64,000 nt of DNA, from the NCBI GenBank assembly GCA_964638635.1, contig CAZXAQ010000010.1:9241-73240 (forward strand). Direction: 5' to 3'. The notes under the pieces were generated by a model that did not search any database, was not told where the DNA came from, and saw only the letters and a list, made by a program, of their open reading frames with translations. A program made the translations under genes and the position numbers. Numbering within the stretch: the stretch's first letter is position 1; the number at the start of each line of letters is the position of its first letter. Below are positions 42,078 through 50,369 of this stretch, in pieces. This stretch comes from SZUA-430 sp964638635 (GTDB lineage: Bacteria > Pseudomonadota > Alphaproteobacteria > Micropepsales > Micropepsaceae).

Positions 42078-42104
42078 GACTTTTTTTGGTTTAGAGATTC
42101 CGGC

Positions 42105-42419
42105 TTAGCCGCCAAACCGTTTCGCCAGGCGCTCGCAAGACGACGTGCCGACCTCTCGTGCCCATGCCTCGGCCTGGTCGAGTTCTGGTTGCAGCTTTGC
42201 CAGCGCGTCGGCGTTCCACATTCCGCGTAACTCGCCCATCGGCAAGGCGTCGGTCTCCGACTCGATCACAACGAACACTTTGAAATCGAGGTCGTGTTCG
42301 AGGCCGGCACGATAGCCGAGGCCCCATATCTTGCGCGCGCCTTCGATGAAAGACGTGGCACCCGACAGCATCGCCTTGGCCGTCTGGCCGATCTCGCGGC
42401 GCGCTTTCTCGTCTGCCAT
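42105..42419 (-). CDS. Small cytoplasmic protein, DUF2489-like
   Basis: 104 aa from ATG at 42419. Helical, with SGATSFIEGARKIWGL then FKVFVVIESETDALPMGELR, a pattern that resembles DUF2489 (SETD-LP-G). The end is RLAKRFGG. Function unknown. An upstream in-frame extension to 42710 has no protein-like character and is rejected. The promoter is probably within 42420-42580. Confidence 0.68.
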   Translation of the reverse strand: MADEKARREIGQTAKAMLSGATSFIEGARKIWGLGYRAGLEHDLDFKVFVVIESETDALPMGELRGMWNADALAKLQPELDQAEAWAREVGTSSCERLAKRFGG

Positions 42420-42552
42420 GGCCGCCTGATCGGTCCGTCTGTTCGCATTTCTACCGCCAAGGCAATTCTTCGCCAACAGTGACTTTTTTTGGGGCCGCGC
42501 AGTAGCTGCGACAGGTTGGCAGCGACAATTTCCCGTTTGAAGAAAATTTGTT

Positions 42553-42576
42553 TCGCTTATATTGTCGTGTAAGCGA
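42553..42576. promoter_or_regulatory. Inverted repeat TCGCTTA-N10-TAAGCGA
   Basis: Perfect 7-base arms (42553-42559 and 42570-42576) around a 10-base AT-rich centre. It lies about 134 bases before the start of the 42105-42419 gene. The shape fits a dimeric repressor operator. The regulator is unknown. Confidence 0.4.
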
Positions 42577-42671
42577 TTTCGAGGGGCTTTGCGGTTCAGC
42601 TTGAAGGCCGAAGGGCACGCTGCTCGCGCCAACGCCACGAAGAGGGGCGCTACATCTCCGCCGCTTACCCC

Positions 42672-42747
42672 GTTACATGTAACGGCGACGTAGCGGCTCT
42701 GTAACGGCATTTCTGGCGCAATTCCGCCAATGTAACGCTGTAACGGC
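42672..42747. repeat. Cluster of TGTAACGGC direct repeats
   Basis: TGTAACGGC occurs at 42678-42686, 42700-42708 and 42739-42747, and the variant TGTAACGCT at 42731-42739. The first copy is part of the perfect 12-base palindrome GTTACATGTAAC (42672-42683). The spacings (22, 31, 8 bases) are not regular. It may be a multi-site binding region for a regulator of the downstream sulfite reductase operon. Confidence 0.55.
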
Positions 42748-42872
42748 TGGATTCACGCTGTATTTTGCCAAAGCGGCTCTAACACATGGAAAACAAAAGG
42801 AACTTTGCTCCTGCAATCGCCGAACCGATCGGCACCGGTCGAGCAGCACGCAAAGACCGCCAGGGATATATT

Positions 42873-42941
42873 CACGTGAAATAATGTTGTTTAAATAATT
42901 TCACGCAAAAAGTTGACAATAGCGCGTTGGCTCCCCATCCT
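42873..42941 (+). promoter_or_regulatory. Operator and promoter of the sulfite reductase operon
   Basis: CGTGAAAT (42875-42882) and ATTTCACG (42898-42905) are perfect inverted arms around 15 AT-rich bases. The left arm is extended into the palindrome TTCACGTGAA. TTGACA at 42913-42918 is a good -35, and CATCCT at 42936 with 17-base spacing is a weak -10, leading to the ATG at 42968. A repressor bound here would block polymerase. A sulfur-responsive Rrf2/CymR-type regulator would fit, but none is encoded nearby. Confidence 0.6.
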
Positions 42942-42967
42942 TAGGAAACAACAGGCACCCTCTTCGA

Positions 42968-43246
42968 ATGGCCCAGGTCCTCACAGCAAACCGCCTCAGC
43001 GACGGCGAGGTCGTGTACCTCGCGGCCGATGGCGCGTGGGTGGAGAGCATCGACCGGGCGCAGGCCCTCACGGGCGCCGAAGCGGACGCCGCGCTCGCCG
43101 CCGGTCAAACGGCCGAGCGCGAGCAGAAGATCGTGCACGCCTACCTGTTCGACATCACGCCCGATCGCCGCCCCGTGAAGATGCGCGAGATCATCCGCGC
43201 GGCGGGTCCGACCGTCCGCCGCGATCTCGGCAAGCAAGCGGGCTGA
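42968..43246 (+). CDS. DUF2849 protein of the sulfite reductase operon
   Basis: 92 aa. The start MAQVLTANRLSDGEVVYLAA and the middle segment REQKIVHAYLFDI are typical of DUF2849. This small protein almost always precedes the siroheme sulfite reductase in alphaproteobacteria. It ends 2 bases before the cysI start. No signal peptide, cytoplasmic. Its role, perhaps in assembly or electron supply, is not established. Confidence 0.92.
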   Translation: MAQVLTANRLSDGEVVYLAADGAWVESIDRAQALTGAEADAALAAGQTAEREQKIVHAYLFDITPDRRPVKMREIIRAAGPTVRRDLGKQAG

Positions 43247-43248
43247 CG

Positions 43249-44892
43249 ATGTATCGCTACGACGAGTTCGACCAAAAGCTCGTGGACGAGCGCGTGGCCC
43301 AATTCCGCGGCCAGGTCGCGCGCCGCCTGTCCGGCGAGCTGAACGAAGAAGAGTTCAAGCCGCTGCGCCTGATGAATGGGCTCTATCTGCAGCTCCACGC
43401 CTACATGCTGCGCGTCGCGATCCCGTACGGCACGCTCTCCTCGCGCCAGCTTCGCATGCTCGCGCACATCGCGCGCAAATACGACAAGGGCTACGCGCAC
43501 TTCACGACGCGCCAGAACCTGCAATACAACTGGCCGAAGCTCGCCGACGTTCCTGACATTCTGGCGGACCTCGCGACCGTCGAGATGCACGCGATCCAAA
43601 CCAGCGGCAACTGCATCCGCAACGTGACGTCCGATCACTTCGCCGGCGCCGCAGCCGACGAAGTCGACGACCCGCGCGTTTGGTCGGAAATCATCCGTCA
43701 GTGGTCGACGTTCCATCCTGAGTTCTCGTACCTCCCGCGGAAATTCAAGATCGCGGTCACCGCCGCTCCGAAAGACCGCGCCGCGATCAAGGTTCACGAC
43801 ATCGGCATCGTCATCCGCCGCGACGCAGCCGGCAGGCTCGCGTTCGACGTCTATGTCGGCGGCGGGCAAGGCCGCACGCCGCTGATCGGCCACCTGATCG
43901 GCGAGGGTATCGCCGCCGGCGATTTGCTCGCCTATCTCGAAGCAACGATGCGCGTCTACAATCAGTACGGCCGCCGCGACAACCTCTACAAATCGCGCAT
44001 CAAGATCCTCGTGCACCAAATCGGCGCCGACGAAATGCGCCGCCAAGTCGCCGCCGAATTCGCCGAAATCAAATCGCACGGCGCGCTCGCGCTGCCGCAA
44101 GCAGAGATCGACCGCATCAACGCGTACTTCTCAGCCCCCGCGTTCGAAAAGCTCGCCGACGAAAACCTCCAACGCACGAACAAACAGTTCGCTGCCTGGC
44201 TCGACACGAACGTCGCCAAGCACAAAGTCCCCGGCTACGCGATCGTCACGATCTCGCTCAAACCCATCGGCGGCATCCCGGGCGACGCCAGCGCCGACCA
44301 AATGGACCTCGTCGCCGATCTCGCCAAACGCTTGAGCTTCGACGAAATCCGCGTCAGCCACGAACAAAATCTCGTGCTCGCCCACGTCCGCCAACGCGAC
44401 CTGTTCGGCCTCTGGCAAGCACTCGACAAGGCGGGCTTAGGCACGGCAAACCACGCGCTGATCACCGACATCATCGCCTGCCCCGGCCTCGACTATTGCG
44501 ACCTCGCCAACGCGCGCTCCATCAACATCGCACAGGCGCTGTCGCAACGCTTCGCCGACCTCGACCGCCAGCGCAACATCGGCGAGCTGAAGCTGAAAAT
44601 CTCCGGCTGCATCAACGCCTGCGGCCACCACCACGTCGGCCACATCGGCATCCTGGGCGTCGATAAGAAGGGCGTCGAATACTACCAAATCACGCTGGGC
44701 GGTTCCGGCGCCGAAGACGCGTCGGTGGGCGAAATCTTAGGGCCCGCGTTCGGCGAAGCCGACGTGCCCGACGCGATCGAAAAGCTCATCGACACCTACC
44801 TCGCCGCGCGCCAACCCGGCGAGCGCTTCTTGGACACGTACCGCCGCCTCGGCATTCAGCCGTTCCGGGAGAAACTCTATGCCGCTCATTAA
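43249..44892 (+). CDS. cysI: Siroheme sulfite (nitrite) reductase, haemoprotein subunit
   Basis: 547 aa from ATG at 43249. The two half-domains are visible (HFTTRQNLQYNW in the first, SHEQNLVLAHV in the second). The 4Fe-4S/siroheme ligands are Cys411 and Cys417 in CPGLDYC, and Cys454 and Cys458 in GCINACGHHH. The reaction is six-electron reduction of sulfite to sulfide for cysteine synthesis; a nitrite-reducing role cannot be excluded by motif. Context between DUF2849 and DUF934 points to assimilatory sulfur metabolism. No cysJ-type flavoprotein is adjacent, so ferredoxin or another donor is likely. Confidence 0.95.
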   Translation: MYRYDEFDQKLVDERVAQFRGQVARRLSGELNEEEFKPLRLMNGLYLQLHAYMLRVAIPYGTLSSRQLRMLAHIARKYDKGYAHFTTRQNLQYNWPKLADVPDILADLATVEMHAIQTSGNCIRNVTSDHFAGAAADEVDDPRVWSEIIRQWSTFHPEFSYLPRKFKIAVTAAPKDRAAIKVHDIGIVIRRDAAGRLAFDVYVGGGQGRTPLIGHLIGEGIAAGDLLAYLEATMRVYNQYGRRDNLYKSRIKILVHQIGADEMRRQVAAEFAEIKSHGALALPQAEIDRINAYFSAPAFEKLADENLQRTNKQFAAWLDTNVAKHKVPGYAIVTISLKPIGGIPGDASADQMDLVADLAKRLSFDEIRVSHEQNLVLAHVRQRDLFGLWQALDKAGLGTANHALITDIIACPGLDYCDLANARSINIAQALSQRFADLDRQRNIGELKLKISGCINACGHHHVGHIGILGVDKKGVEYYQITLGGSGAEDASVGEILGPAFGEADVPDAIEKLIDTYLAARQPGERFLDTYRRLGIQPFREKLYAAH

Positions 44893-45397
44893 GGACGCCG
44901 CGTTCGCCGAAAACACGTTCGCCCGCATCGCCGACAATGAGGCGCTGCCCGAAGGCGCGATCGTCGTCTCGCTGAAGCGCTTCCAAGCCGAACGCGAAGC
45001 TTTGCTCGCCCGCAACACGCCGCTCGGGCTGCGCCTGACCGCCGACCAATCCCCCGAGGCGCTTGGGCCCGACATCCATCACTTCGCCGTCATCGAACTC
45101 GAGTTCCCGAAATTCAAGGACGGCCGCGGTTACTCCTGGGCCCGTCAGCTCCGCCAGCGCCTCGGCTACAACGGCGAACTGCGCGCCGTCGGCGAGGTGC
45201 TGCGCGACCAGTGGCTGTTCATGCACCGTGTCGGCATCGACGCGTTCGAAGTTCGCGAGGGCACGCGCATCGAAGACTTCCGCGCCGCGATGGCCGAACA
45301 AACCGTCTTCTACCAACCCGCAAGCGACCGGGTGCGGAGCGTTCTGGACTTGCGTCACAGCCGCTCCGCACCCTTCGCACTCGCTGCTGCGCAGTAG
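44879..45397 (+). CDS. DUF934 protein of the sulfite reductase operon
   Basis: 172 aa, overlapping the end of cysI by 14 bases. The hallmark segment FPKFKDGRGYSWARQLRQRL then GYNGELRAVGEVLRDQWLF is fully conserved. DUF934 proteins accompany cysI in alpha- and betaproteobacteria and are annotated as putative oxidoreductases, but their biochemical role is uncertain. The gene ends 1 base before the stop of the convergent histidine kinase gene. Confidence 0.93.
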   Translation: MPLIKDAAFAENTFARIADNEALPEGAIVVSLKRFQAEREALLARNTPLGLRLTADQSPEALGPDIHHFAVIELEFPKFKDGRGYSWARQLRQRLGYNGELRAVGEVLRDQWLFMHRVGIDAFEVREGTRIEDFRAAMAEQTVFYQPASDRVRSVLDLRHSRSAPFALAAAQ

Positions 45398-45398
45398 T

Positions 45399-46421
45399 TC
45401 AAGCCGCAGCAGCCACGGGGACCGCGGATGGGAAGTGCAACGACACCGTCGTGCCCTTCCCCAATTCGCTTTCGAGGTCGAGCGACCCGCCGTGCATTTT
45501 CATCAACGCGTTCACGATCGGAAGCCCAAGCCCCGTGCCGTCATGACGGCGCGTTTCAACGTTGTCGACTTGCGAATACACGGCGAGCGCCTTCGGAATG
45601 TCCTCCTTCGCAATCCCGATACCGCTGTCGGCAACGGAGATCGTGACGCCGCGATCCGCCCGCACCACAGCGCTCACCACGATCGAGCGCCCCGGCGGCG
45701 TGAACTTCATCGCGTTCGACAGCAGATTGAGCAGCATCTGCTTCGCCGCACGGGGATCCGCCGAAATCGCGGGCAGACGGTCCGCCAATCGAACGCTGAC
45801 CGTATGATTGCGATCCGCGTTCGAGAGTTCCCGCGCTTCCTTGATGAGCGCGGCGACATCCAACATCTCGCACTGCACCTCCATCTTGCCCGCCTCGATC
45901 TTCGACAGATCGAGAATGTCGCGAATGAGCGACAGCAAGTGCGATCCGCTCACATGGATGTGATGCGCATACTCCGGATAGCGTTTGTCGCCGGCCGTGC
46001 CATACATCTCGCGTTCGATCACCTCGGAGAAGCCGAGGATCGCGTTCAGCGGCGTACGCAGCTCGTGGCTCATCGTCGCCAGAAACCGCGACTTCGCCTT
46101 GCTCGCTTCGATAGCCGCCGCGCGCGCCTTCTCGAGCTCCACGACTTTCGCACGCAAGAACTGCGTCCGCTCGGCGATCAAGCGCTCCAAATCTTCGCCG
46201 ACGGCGTCGAAGACGGGCCCGCCGGCCGCCGCATGTTCGTTCGTCGTGCGCACGTGCGCCACGATCATCCCGCACACGCAGGAAATGAAGACCAGCGCGC
46301 CGACCAAAACGGCGCCCGGCTGCGGCAGCAACAGCGCGGCTTCGCTGGGCCCGTGCGCGGCCGCAATCACGCCGAGCACCGCCAAACAACAAAATCCTGC
46401 CACGTCGATCAAAATACGCAT
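45399..46421 (-). CDS. Membrane sensor histidine kinase
   Basis: 340 aa. Two short N-terminal membrane helices (VAGFCCLAVLGVIAA and VLVGALVFISCVCGMIVAHV) with almost no periplasmic loop, then a coiled coil (LRAKVVELEKARAAAIEASK). HisKA H-box is FLATMSHELRTPLNAILGFSE, N-box LLNLLSNAMKF, G1 box VADSGIGI, and G2 box GTGLGLPIVNALM. There is no receiver domain and no response-regulator gene beside it, so it is an orphan. The lack of an extracytoplasmic domain suggests it senses membrane or cytoplasmic signals. Confidence 0.93.
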   Translation of the reverse strand: MRILIDVAGFCCLAVLGVIAAAHGPSEAALLLPQPGAVLVGALVFISCVCGMIVAHVRTTNEHAAAGGPVFDAVGEDLERLIAERTQFLRAKVVELEKARAAAIEASKAKSRFLATMSHELRTPLNAILGFSEVIEREMYGTAGDKRYPEYAHHIHVSGSHLLSLIRDILDLSKIEAGKMEVQCEMLDVAALIKEARELSNADRNHTVSVRLADRLPAISADPRAAKQMLLNLLSNAMKFTPPGRSIVVSAVVRADRGVTISVADSGIGIAKEDIPKALAVYSQVDNVETRRHDGTGLGLPIVNALMKMHGGSLDLESELGKGTTVSLHFPSAVPVAAAA

Positions 46422-46633
46422 TGGGTTCGAGCCTCACTAACTAGGCCCCCCGCACATCATCCGGCTTTGCGACGCAAACGCCGCCGGTCCATGCACCCAT
46501 GTGACGAACGCTACAACCTCCGCCTTACAAAGCCTTCAACACGAACCTGCGTATTTGAATCGACTTGGCCCGCGCGCGATTGACCGCGCGGGTCGCATCA
46601 ACTATCGACAATTGCAGAGAACCCGCCGGTCAC

Positions 46634-47839
46634 ATGCCGATTTCCGCCCACGCCGAACCGACACGAAACGCCGAAGCGCTGCCGCGCTACGCGTCGGTGA
46701 AAGATGTCGTCGAAAAACTGCGGCCCAACTTGCCGGTCTACGCAATTTTTCCGGCAGCCTTCCGCTCCGCCGCGCAAACCTTCATCGAAGGTTTCCCCGG
46801 CGAAACTATGTACGCCGTGAAGGCGAACCACGCGCACCCGGTGCTTGACCACCTCTACGCCGCCGGCATCAAGCATTTCGACGTCGCCTCGCTGGCAGAA
46901 GTCCGCCTGATCCGCGAGCGCTTCCCGAACGCGAAGCTGAGCTTCATGGCCCCCGTCCGCATCCGCGGCGCCGCGGGCGAAGCCTACCGCAAATACGGCG
47001 TGCGCGATTTCGCGCTCGACAGCGAAGACGAACTCAGCACCGTGCTGCACGAAACCGGCGCCAAGAACGATCGCGATATCGCCGCGCAGCTGACGCTCTA
47101 CGTGCGCCTGCAGGTGCCGGCCGACGGCGCTCTGCTTGAACTCGCAAGCAAGTTCGGCGCAAGCGTCTCCGCAAGCGCCGACCTCCTGCGCGACATCGCC
47201 GCCGCAGGTGCAAAACCGGGCCTCACATTCCACGTCGGCTCGCAATGCCTCTATCCGCGCTCGTACAAAGCCGCACTGAAACGCTGCGGCGAAGCGCTCA
47301 AACACGCGGGCGTCGCCCTTGCAGCCCTCGACGTCGGCGGCGGCTTTCCGGGCTATTATCTCAACGTCACAGTCCCGCCGCTCGACGAGTATTTCGCCGC
47401 CATCCGCGAAGGCATAACCGCGCTGAAGCTGCCGAAGGATTGCCGCATATATTGCGAACCCGGCCGCGCGCTCGCCGCCGACGGCCTCTCCGTGATCACG
47501 CAAGTCTCGCTTCGGCGCGACCACACGATCTTCATCAACGACGGCATCTACGGCAGCCTCAACGAATACGCGCTGCAGAACTGGCCCGTGCGCTACCCGC
47601 TGAAAGTCTACACCGAGCGCGAGGGCCGCATCGTCGAAAAGACCGCCCGCGTCGCTTCGTTCAAAGCCTTCGGCCCCACCTGCGATACGCTCGACGTCTT
47701 GCACTACCTGATCGACTTGCCCGAAGACATCGCCGCCGGCGACTGGATCGAGTTCCAGCAGCTCGGCGCCTACTCCTGCGCGCTGCGGACTGCATTCAAC
47801 GGCTTCTACCCCGACACATTCGTCGAGATCCGTGCTTAG
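46634..47839 (+). CDS. PLP-dependent ornithine/lysine-type decarboxylase (alanine racemase-like fold)
   Basis: 401 aa from ATG at 46634. PLP lysine in YAVKANHAHPVL (about Lys69); HVGSQCLYP, DVGGGFPGYY and CEPGRALAADG bind phosphate. GPTCDTLDVL carries the active-site Cys-Asp of the group IV ornithine/diaminopimelate decarboxylases. Length and CDTLD favour ornithine decarboxylase, giving putrescine; lysine decarboxylase is the alternative. Cytoplasmic. The next gene on the same strand begins 91 bases later and is unrelated. Confidence 0.92.
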   Translation: MPISAHAEPTRNAEALPRYASVKDVVEKLRPNLPVYAIFPAAFRSAAQTFIEGFPGETMYAVKANHAHPVLDHLYAAGIKHFDVASLAEVRLIRERFPNAKLSFMAPVRIRGAAGEAYRKYGVRDFALDSEDELSTVLHETGAKNDRDIAAQLTLYVRLQVPADGALLELASKFGASVSASADLLRDIAAAGAKPGLTFHVGSQCLYPRSYKAALKRCGEALKHAGVALAALDVGGGFPGYYLNVTVPPLDEYFAAIREGITALKLPKDCRIYCEPGRALAADGLSVITQVSLRRDHTIFINDGIYGSLNEYALQNWPVRYPLKVYTEREGRIVEKTARVASFKAFGPTCDTLDVLHYLIDLPEDIAAGDWIEFQQLGAYSCALRTAFNGFYPDTFVEIRA

Positions 47840-47930
47840 AAGTTAAGCCTTTCTTTACCATCGTAACTGACCGAAAGTTTACGCCGCACGCGCGATGATA
47901 GCACGGGGTTCTGGGGGCCCTGCGCACGCC

Positions 47931-49304
47931 ATGCTGCCTTTCGCCAAACAACGCGAACTCAACCGCCTCTTGGCAGCGCTGCCGCCGTCGCGCGCGCTGG
48001 AGCTGGCCGCATTGGCCGAGCGCAAGCGCATCGCCGGCGAACGAAACTTCCCGGCCGAGATGATCCTCGACGCGCTCCGCCCCATGCTCGCGGAGAAGGA
48101 AGCGCTCCGCACGCCGACGCCGCAACGCCTGTTCTGCGAGCCCTTCGCCGACTTCCTGGTCGACGACCGCGACCACAAGCAGCCGGGCCGCATCGCCCGC
48201 TCGAGCATCCGCGTCCTCTGGCGCTGGCTCGCCAAGGACGGCATGGGCGCCGCGCTGCACGAACTCGAGGCGCACATCTCCGACGCGGTGCTCGCCGAAA
48301 ACGTGCGCCAGCAAGACAGTCTGTTGCAGCGCCTGCGCCGCGAGGTGCTGAGGTGCCTTTCCGGCGCGCTCCGCCTCGCGAACGAGAACCGCAACGCCCG
48401 CCACGATCTCGCGGCCCGTCTCGGCGGCGAAGAGGTCCTGATCGACTTCGAAGAAATCGCCTTCCTGCTCGCCGCCGCCGAAGACCTTCTGCCCTTGCGC
48501 GAGGTCTTGCCGAAGCGCATCGATGCGCTCACCGAAGAGCACATCAATCAGGTGCTCGCGGCCCGCACGCGCGCCAACGAAACGAACCGCGACCTCATCC
48601 CCTATCTAGGCCTGCTCGTCCTCGCGCGGCTCGATCAGCCCTGGCAAGCGCTACGCCTCACCGGCACCGGTCGGCGCGGCCGCACCGATCTGAGTGCCGT
48701 CGGCGATCTCTTGCTCGCCGACGCGGAAGGCATCGCCGTCGACATCGCCGCGACGCAGGTCGACCTGCTCGACCCCGACGCGCTCGCGATCAAGCTGCAC
48801 CACTTTGAACGCCTAACCCGCGGCCTCACCGCGGAGATCAAGAGCCGCCACGGCGCGCAATGGGGCCAAGCGCTCACGCGCACCAAACACCTGGCGCACG
48901 AAACGATGGAAGGCCTGTTCGCCCAGGCACCGCGCGAAGTCGCCGCCGCGCTGCCGCTCGCGAAGGCGGGCGCCTTCAGCATGCGCCGCCAGCGCCAACC
49001 CGATCTCACGCATGATCCGGACCCGATGAAACTCGACCGCGCACTGCGCTGGACGTACCTGTTGACGAACACCGCTTCGATCGCGCGCAACGGCGTTCTC
49101 CAAAGCGCGCATCAGAAAGCGTTCGAAGCCGTGTCGAGCTACCTGACCACATACGCCGAAGGTGCCGCCGCCGAACTGCGCACCCCCGACATCGAAAAGC
49201 ACACCCGCGTGCAAGCCTATCTGAAACACGCCGACGAACTTCTCAGCCTCGTCATCGGCGCATCCGACGACGACCACGTGGCAGACGCCGCGAAAGCGGG
49301 CTAG
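47931..49304 (+). CDS. Uncharacterised ~460-aa helical protein, paralogue B
   Basis: 457 aa using ATG at 47931. An ATG at 47895 is possible, but the chosen start aligns with paralogue A (MLPFAKQRELNRLLAALP against MQLPTKEHELKRLLATLP). It shares the RLFCEPFADFLVDD...KQPGRIARS signature, LPLREVLPKRIDALTEEH / LAPLRGLLPRRIDTLTEQH and further blocks with the 24879-26282 protein. The two are diverged but collinear. No signal peptide, membrane helix or known domain was recognised. The shared stop (CTAG, 49301-49304) overlaps the convergent SDR gene, as paralogue A's stop overlaps its neighbour. Confidence 0.82.
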   Translation: MLPFAKQRELNRLLAALPPSRALELAALAERKRIAGERNFPAEMILDALRPMLAEKEALRTPTPQRLFCEPFADFLVDDRDHKQPGRIARSSIRVLWRWLAKDGMGAALHELEAHISDAVLAENVRQQDSLLQRLRREVLRCLSGALRLANENRNARHDLAARLGGEEVLIDFEEIAFLLAAAEDLLPLREVLPKRIDALTEEHINQVLAARTRANETNRDLIPYLGLLVLARLDQPWQALRLTGTGRRGRTDLSAVGDLLLADAEGIAVDIAATQVDLLDPDALAIKLHHFERLTRGLTAEIKSRHGAQWGQALTRTKHLAHETMEGLFAQAPREVAAALPLAKAGAFSMRRQRQPDLTHDPDPMKLDRALRWTYLLTNTASIARNGVLQSAHQKAFEAVSSYLTTYAEGAAAELRTPDIEKHTRVQAYLKHADELLSLVIGASDDDHVADAAKAG

Positions 49305-50152
49305 GCCTTGAGCAGCCCCAGTCGCCGCGCGAACAGCCGGTCGACCATCCGCCGCGGCAGCAAACGCGGCACGATCCAATCGAACAGCAGGCTCGGCGCC
49401 AAGGCATACCGCACACGCGGCCGGGCCGTCGTCAGCACATGATGCACAAGCGCGCCGACGCGCTCGACCGGTAGCCCATCGCGCGCGCCGCCGGCCATGA
49501 ACTCCGACAGCTTCACCATCGCAGGCCCATAGTCGGTGCGCGCATAGGCCGACGTATCCATCGCCTCGGCCTTGTCCCAAATCGGCGTCTTCACGGCCCC
49601 AGGCCCCACGATGATGACGTCGATGCCGTACATTAAAAGCTCGCGCCGCACGCTCTCCGACAGACCTTCAAGCCCATGCTTCGCCGAACAGTAGCCGGCC
49701 AAGAACGGCGACCCGATCTTGCCACCCAACGACGTGATGTTGACGATCCGCCCCGGCGCACCTTGCAGCGAACGATCCGCACCGAGCAACGGTGCGAACG
49801 CCTGTGTCACCGTAAAGGCGCCGATCAGGTTCACCTCGATCTGCTTGCGATAGTCCGACAACGGCTGATGCAACACCGGCCCCGGCGTCGCGATGCCCGC
49901 ATTGTTCACGAGCCCCTTCAGCGTTTGCCCGTTGAGTCGAGAACGCACAAACTCCGCGCCCGCGCGGACCGCCGCTTCATCCGTCACGTCGAATAAGAGC
50001 GGCGTGAACGCATCACCGAGCGCCTCGCGCACGCGCGCCGCATCGCTCTCTTTGCGCACGCTGCCGAACACATGAAACCCGCGCCGCACCAGCGCCTCGG
50101 CGACTCCGCGCCCGATTCCCGTCGACACACCCGTAACAACGACCGCGTTCAT
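49301..50152 (-). CDS. Short-chain dehydrogenase/reductase
   Basis: 283 aa. NAD(P)-binding TGVSTGIGRG near residue 8, with SVRKESD after beta-2 (Arg/Lys suggest NADP), NNAGIATPG, and catalytic YCSAKHGLEGLSES. The C-terminal ~50 residues are hydrophobic/basic (LLFDWIVPRLLPRRMVDRLF), as in membrane-associated SDRs of the retinol/steroid dehydrogenase type. Substrate unknown. It is not closely related to the tandem SDR pair at 16-18 kb. Confidence 0.9.
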   Translation of the reverse strand: MNAVVVTGVSTGIGRGVAEALVRRGFHVFGSVRKESDAARVREALGDAFTPLLFDVTDEAAVRAGAEFVRSRLNGQTLKGLVNNAGIATPGPVLHQPLSDYRKQIEVNLIGAFTVTQAFAPLLGADRSLQGAPGRIVNITSLGGKIGSPFLAGYCSAKHGLEGLSESVRRELLMYGIDVIIVGPGAVKTPIWDKAEAMDTSAYARTDYGPAMVKLSEFMAGGARDGLPVERVGALVHHVLTTARPRVRYALAPSLLFDWIVPRLLPRRMVDRLFARRLGLLKA

Positions 50153-50369
50153 GTCGCCTCCTCCTCAACAAGGGATATACGGCCCGCCACGCCAAAGCGA
50201 TCAATCGCCAAACTCCGGTTGCAGCCTCCCGCCCCCACGTGCTCCCGCAAAGCAACACGGCCGGATTACGATTCCGCAATTACGGCCCGCATCGTTGCGC
50301 CAAAGAAGGCGTGGTGCATCCTCCCGGTTCCCGAAGATTCGTCCCCCACGAACGTACGGAGTCCCCACA

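Larger units (their letters stand above)
42420..42967. other. Long non-coding stretch upstream of the sulfite reductase operon
   Basis: 548 bases without a supported gene, AT-richer than the average here. It holds three separate signals listed below: an inverted repeat at 42553-42576, a cluster of TGTAACGGC repeats at 42672-42747, and an operator/promoter at 42873-42941. It must serve the divergent 42105-42419 gene and the 42968 operon. An unrecognised small RNA is possible but I have no evidence for one. Confidence 0.7.

Noticed and set aside
42420..42710. N-terminal extension of the DUF2489-like protein to 201 aa
   Set aside because: The added part is not protein-like, and the ATG at 42419 begins the conserved helical domain.
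42672..42747. Repeat cluster as replication-origin iterons
   Set aside because: No replication initiator gene or DnaA-box set nearby, irregular spacing, and the position fits promoter regulation of the sulfite reductase operon better.
46420..46450. GGGTTCGAGCC resembling a tRNA T-arm
   Set aside because: No cloverleaf, acceptor stem or anticodon arm can be drawn around it; it is the leader of the histidine kinase gene.
46598..47704. 368-codon minus-strand frame opposite the decarboxylase
   Set aside because: Shadow of a gene with intact PLP motifs on the plus strand.
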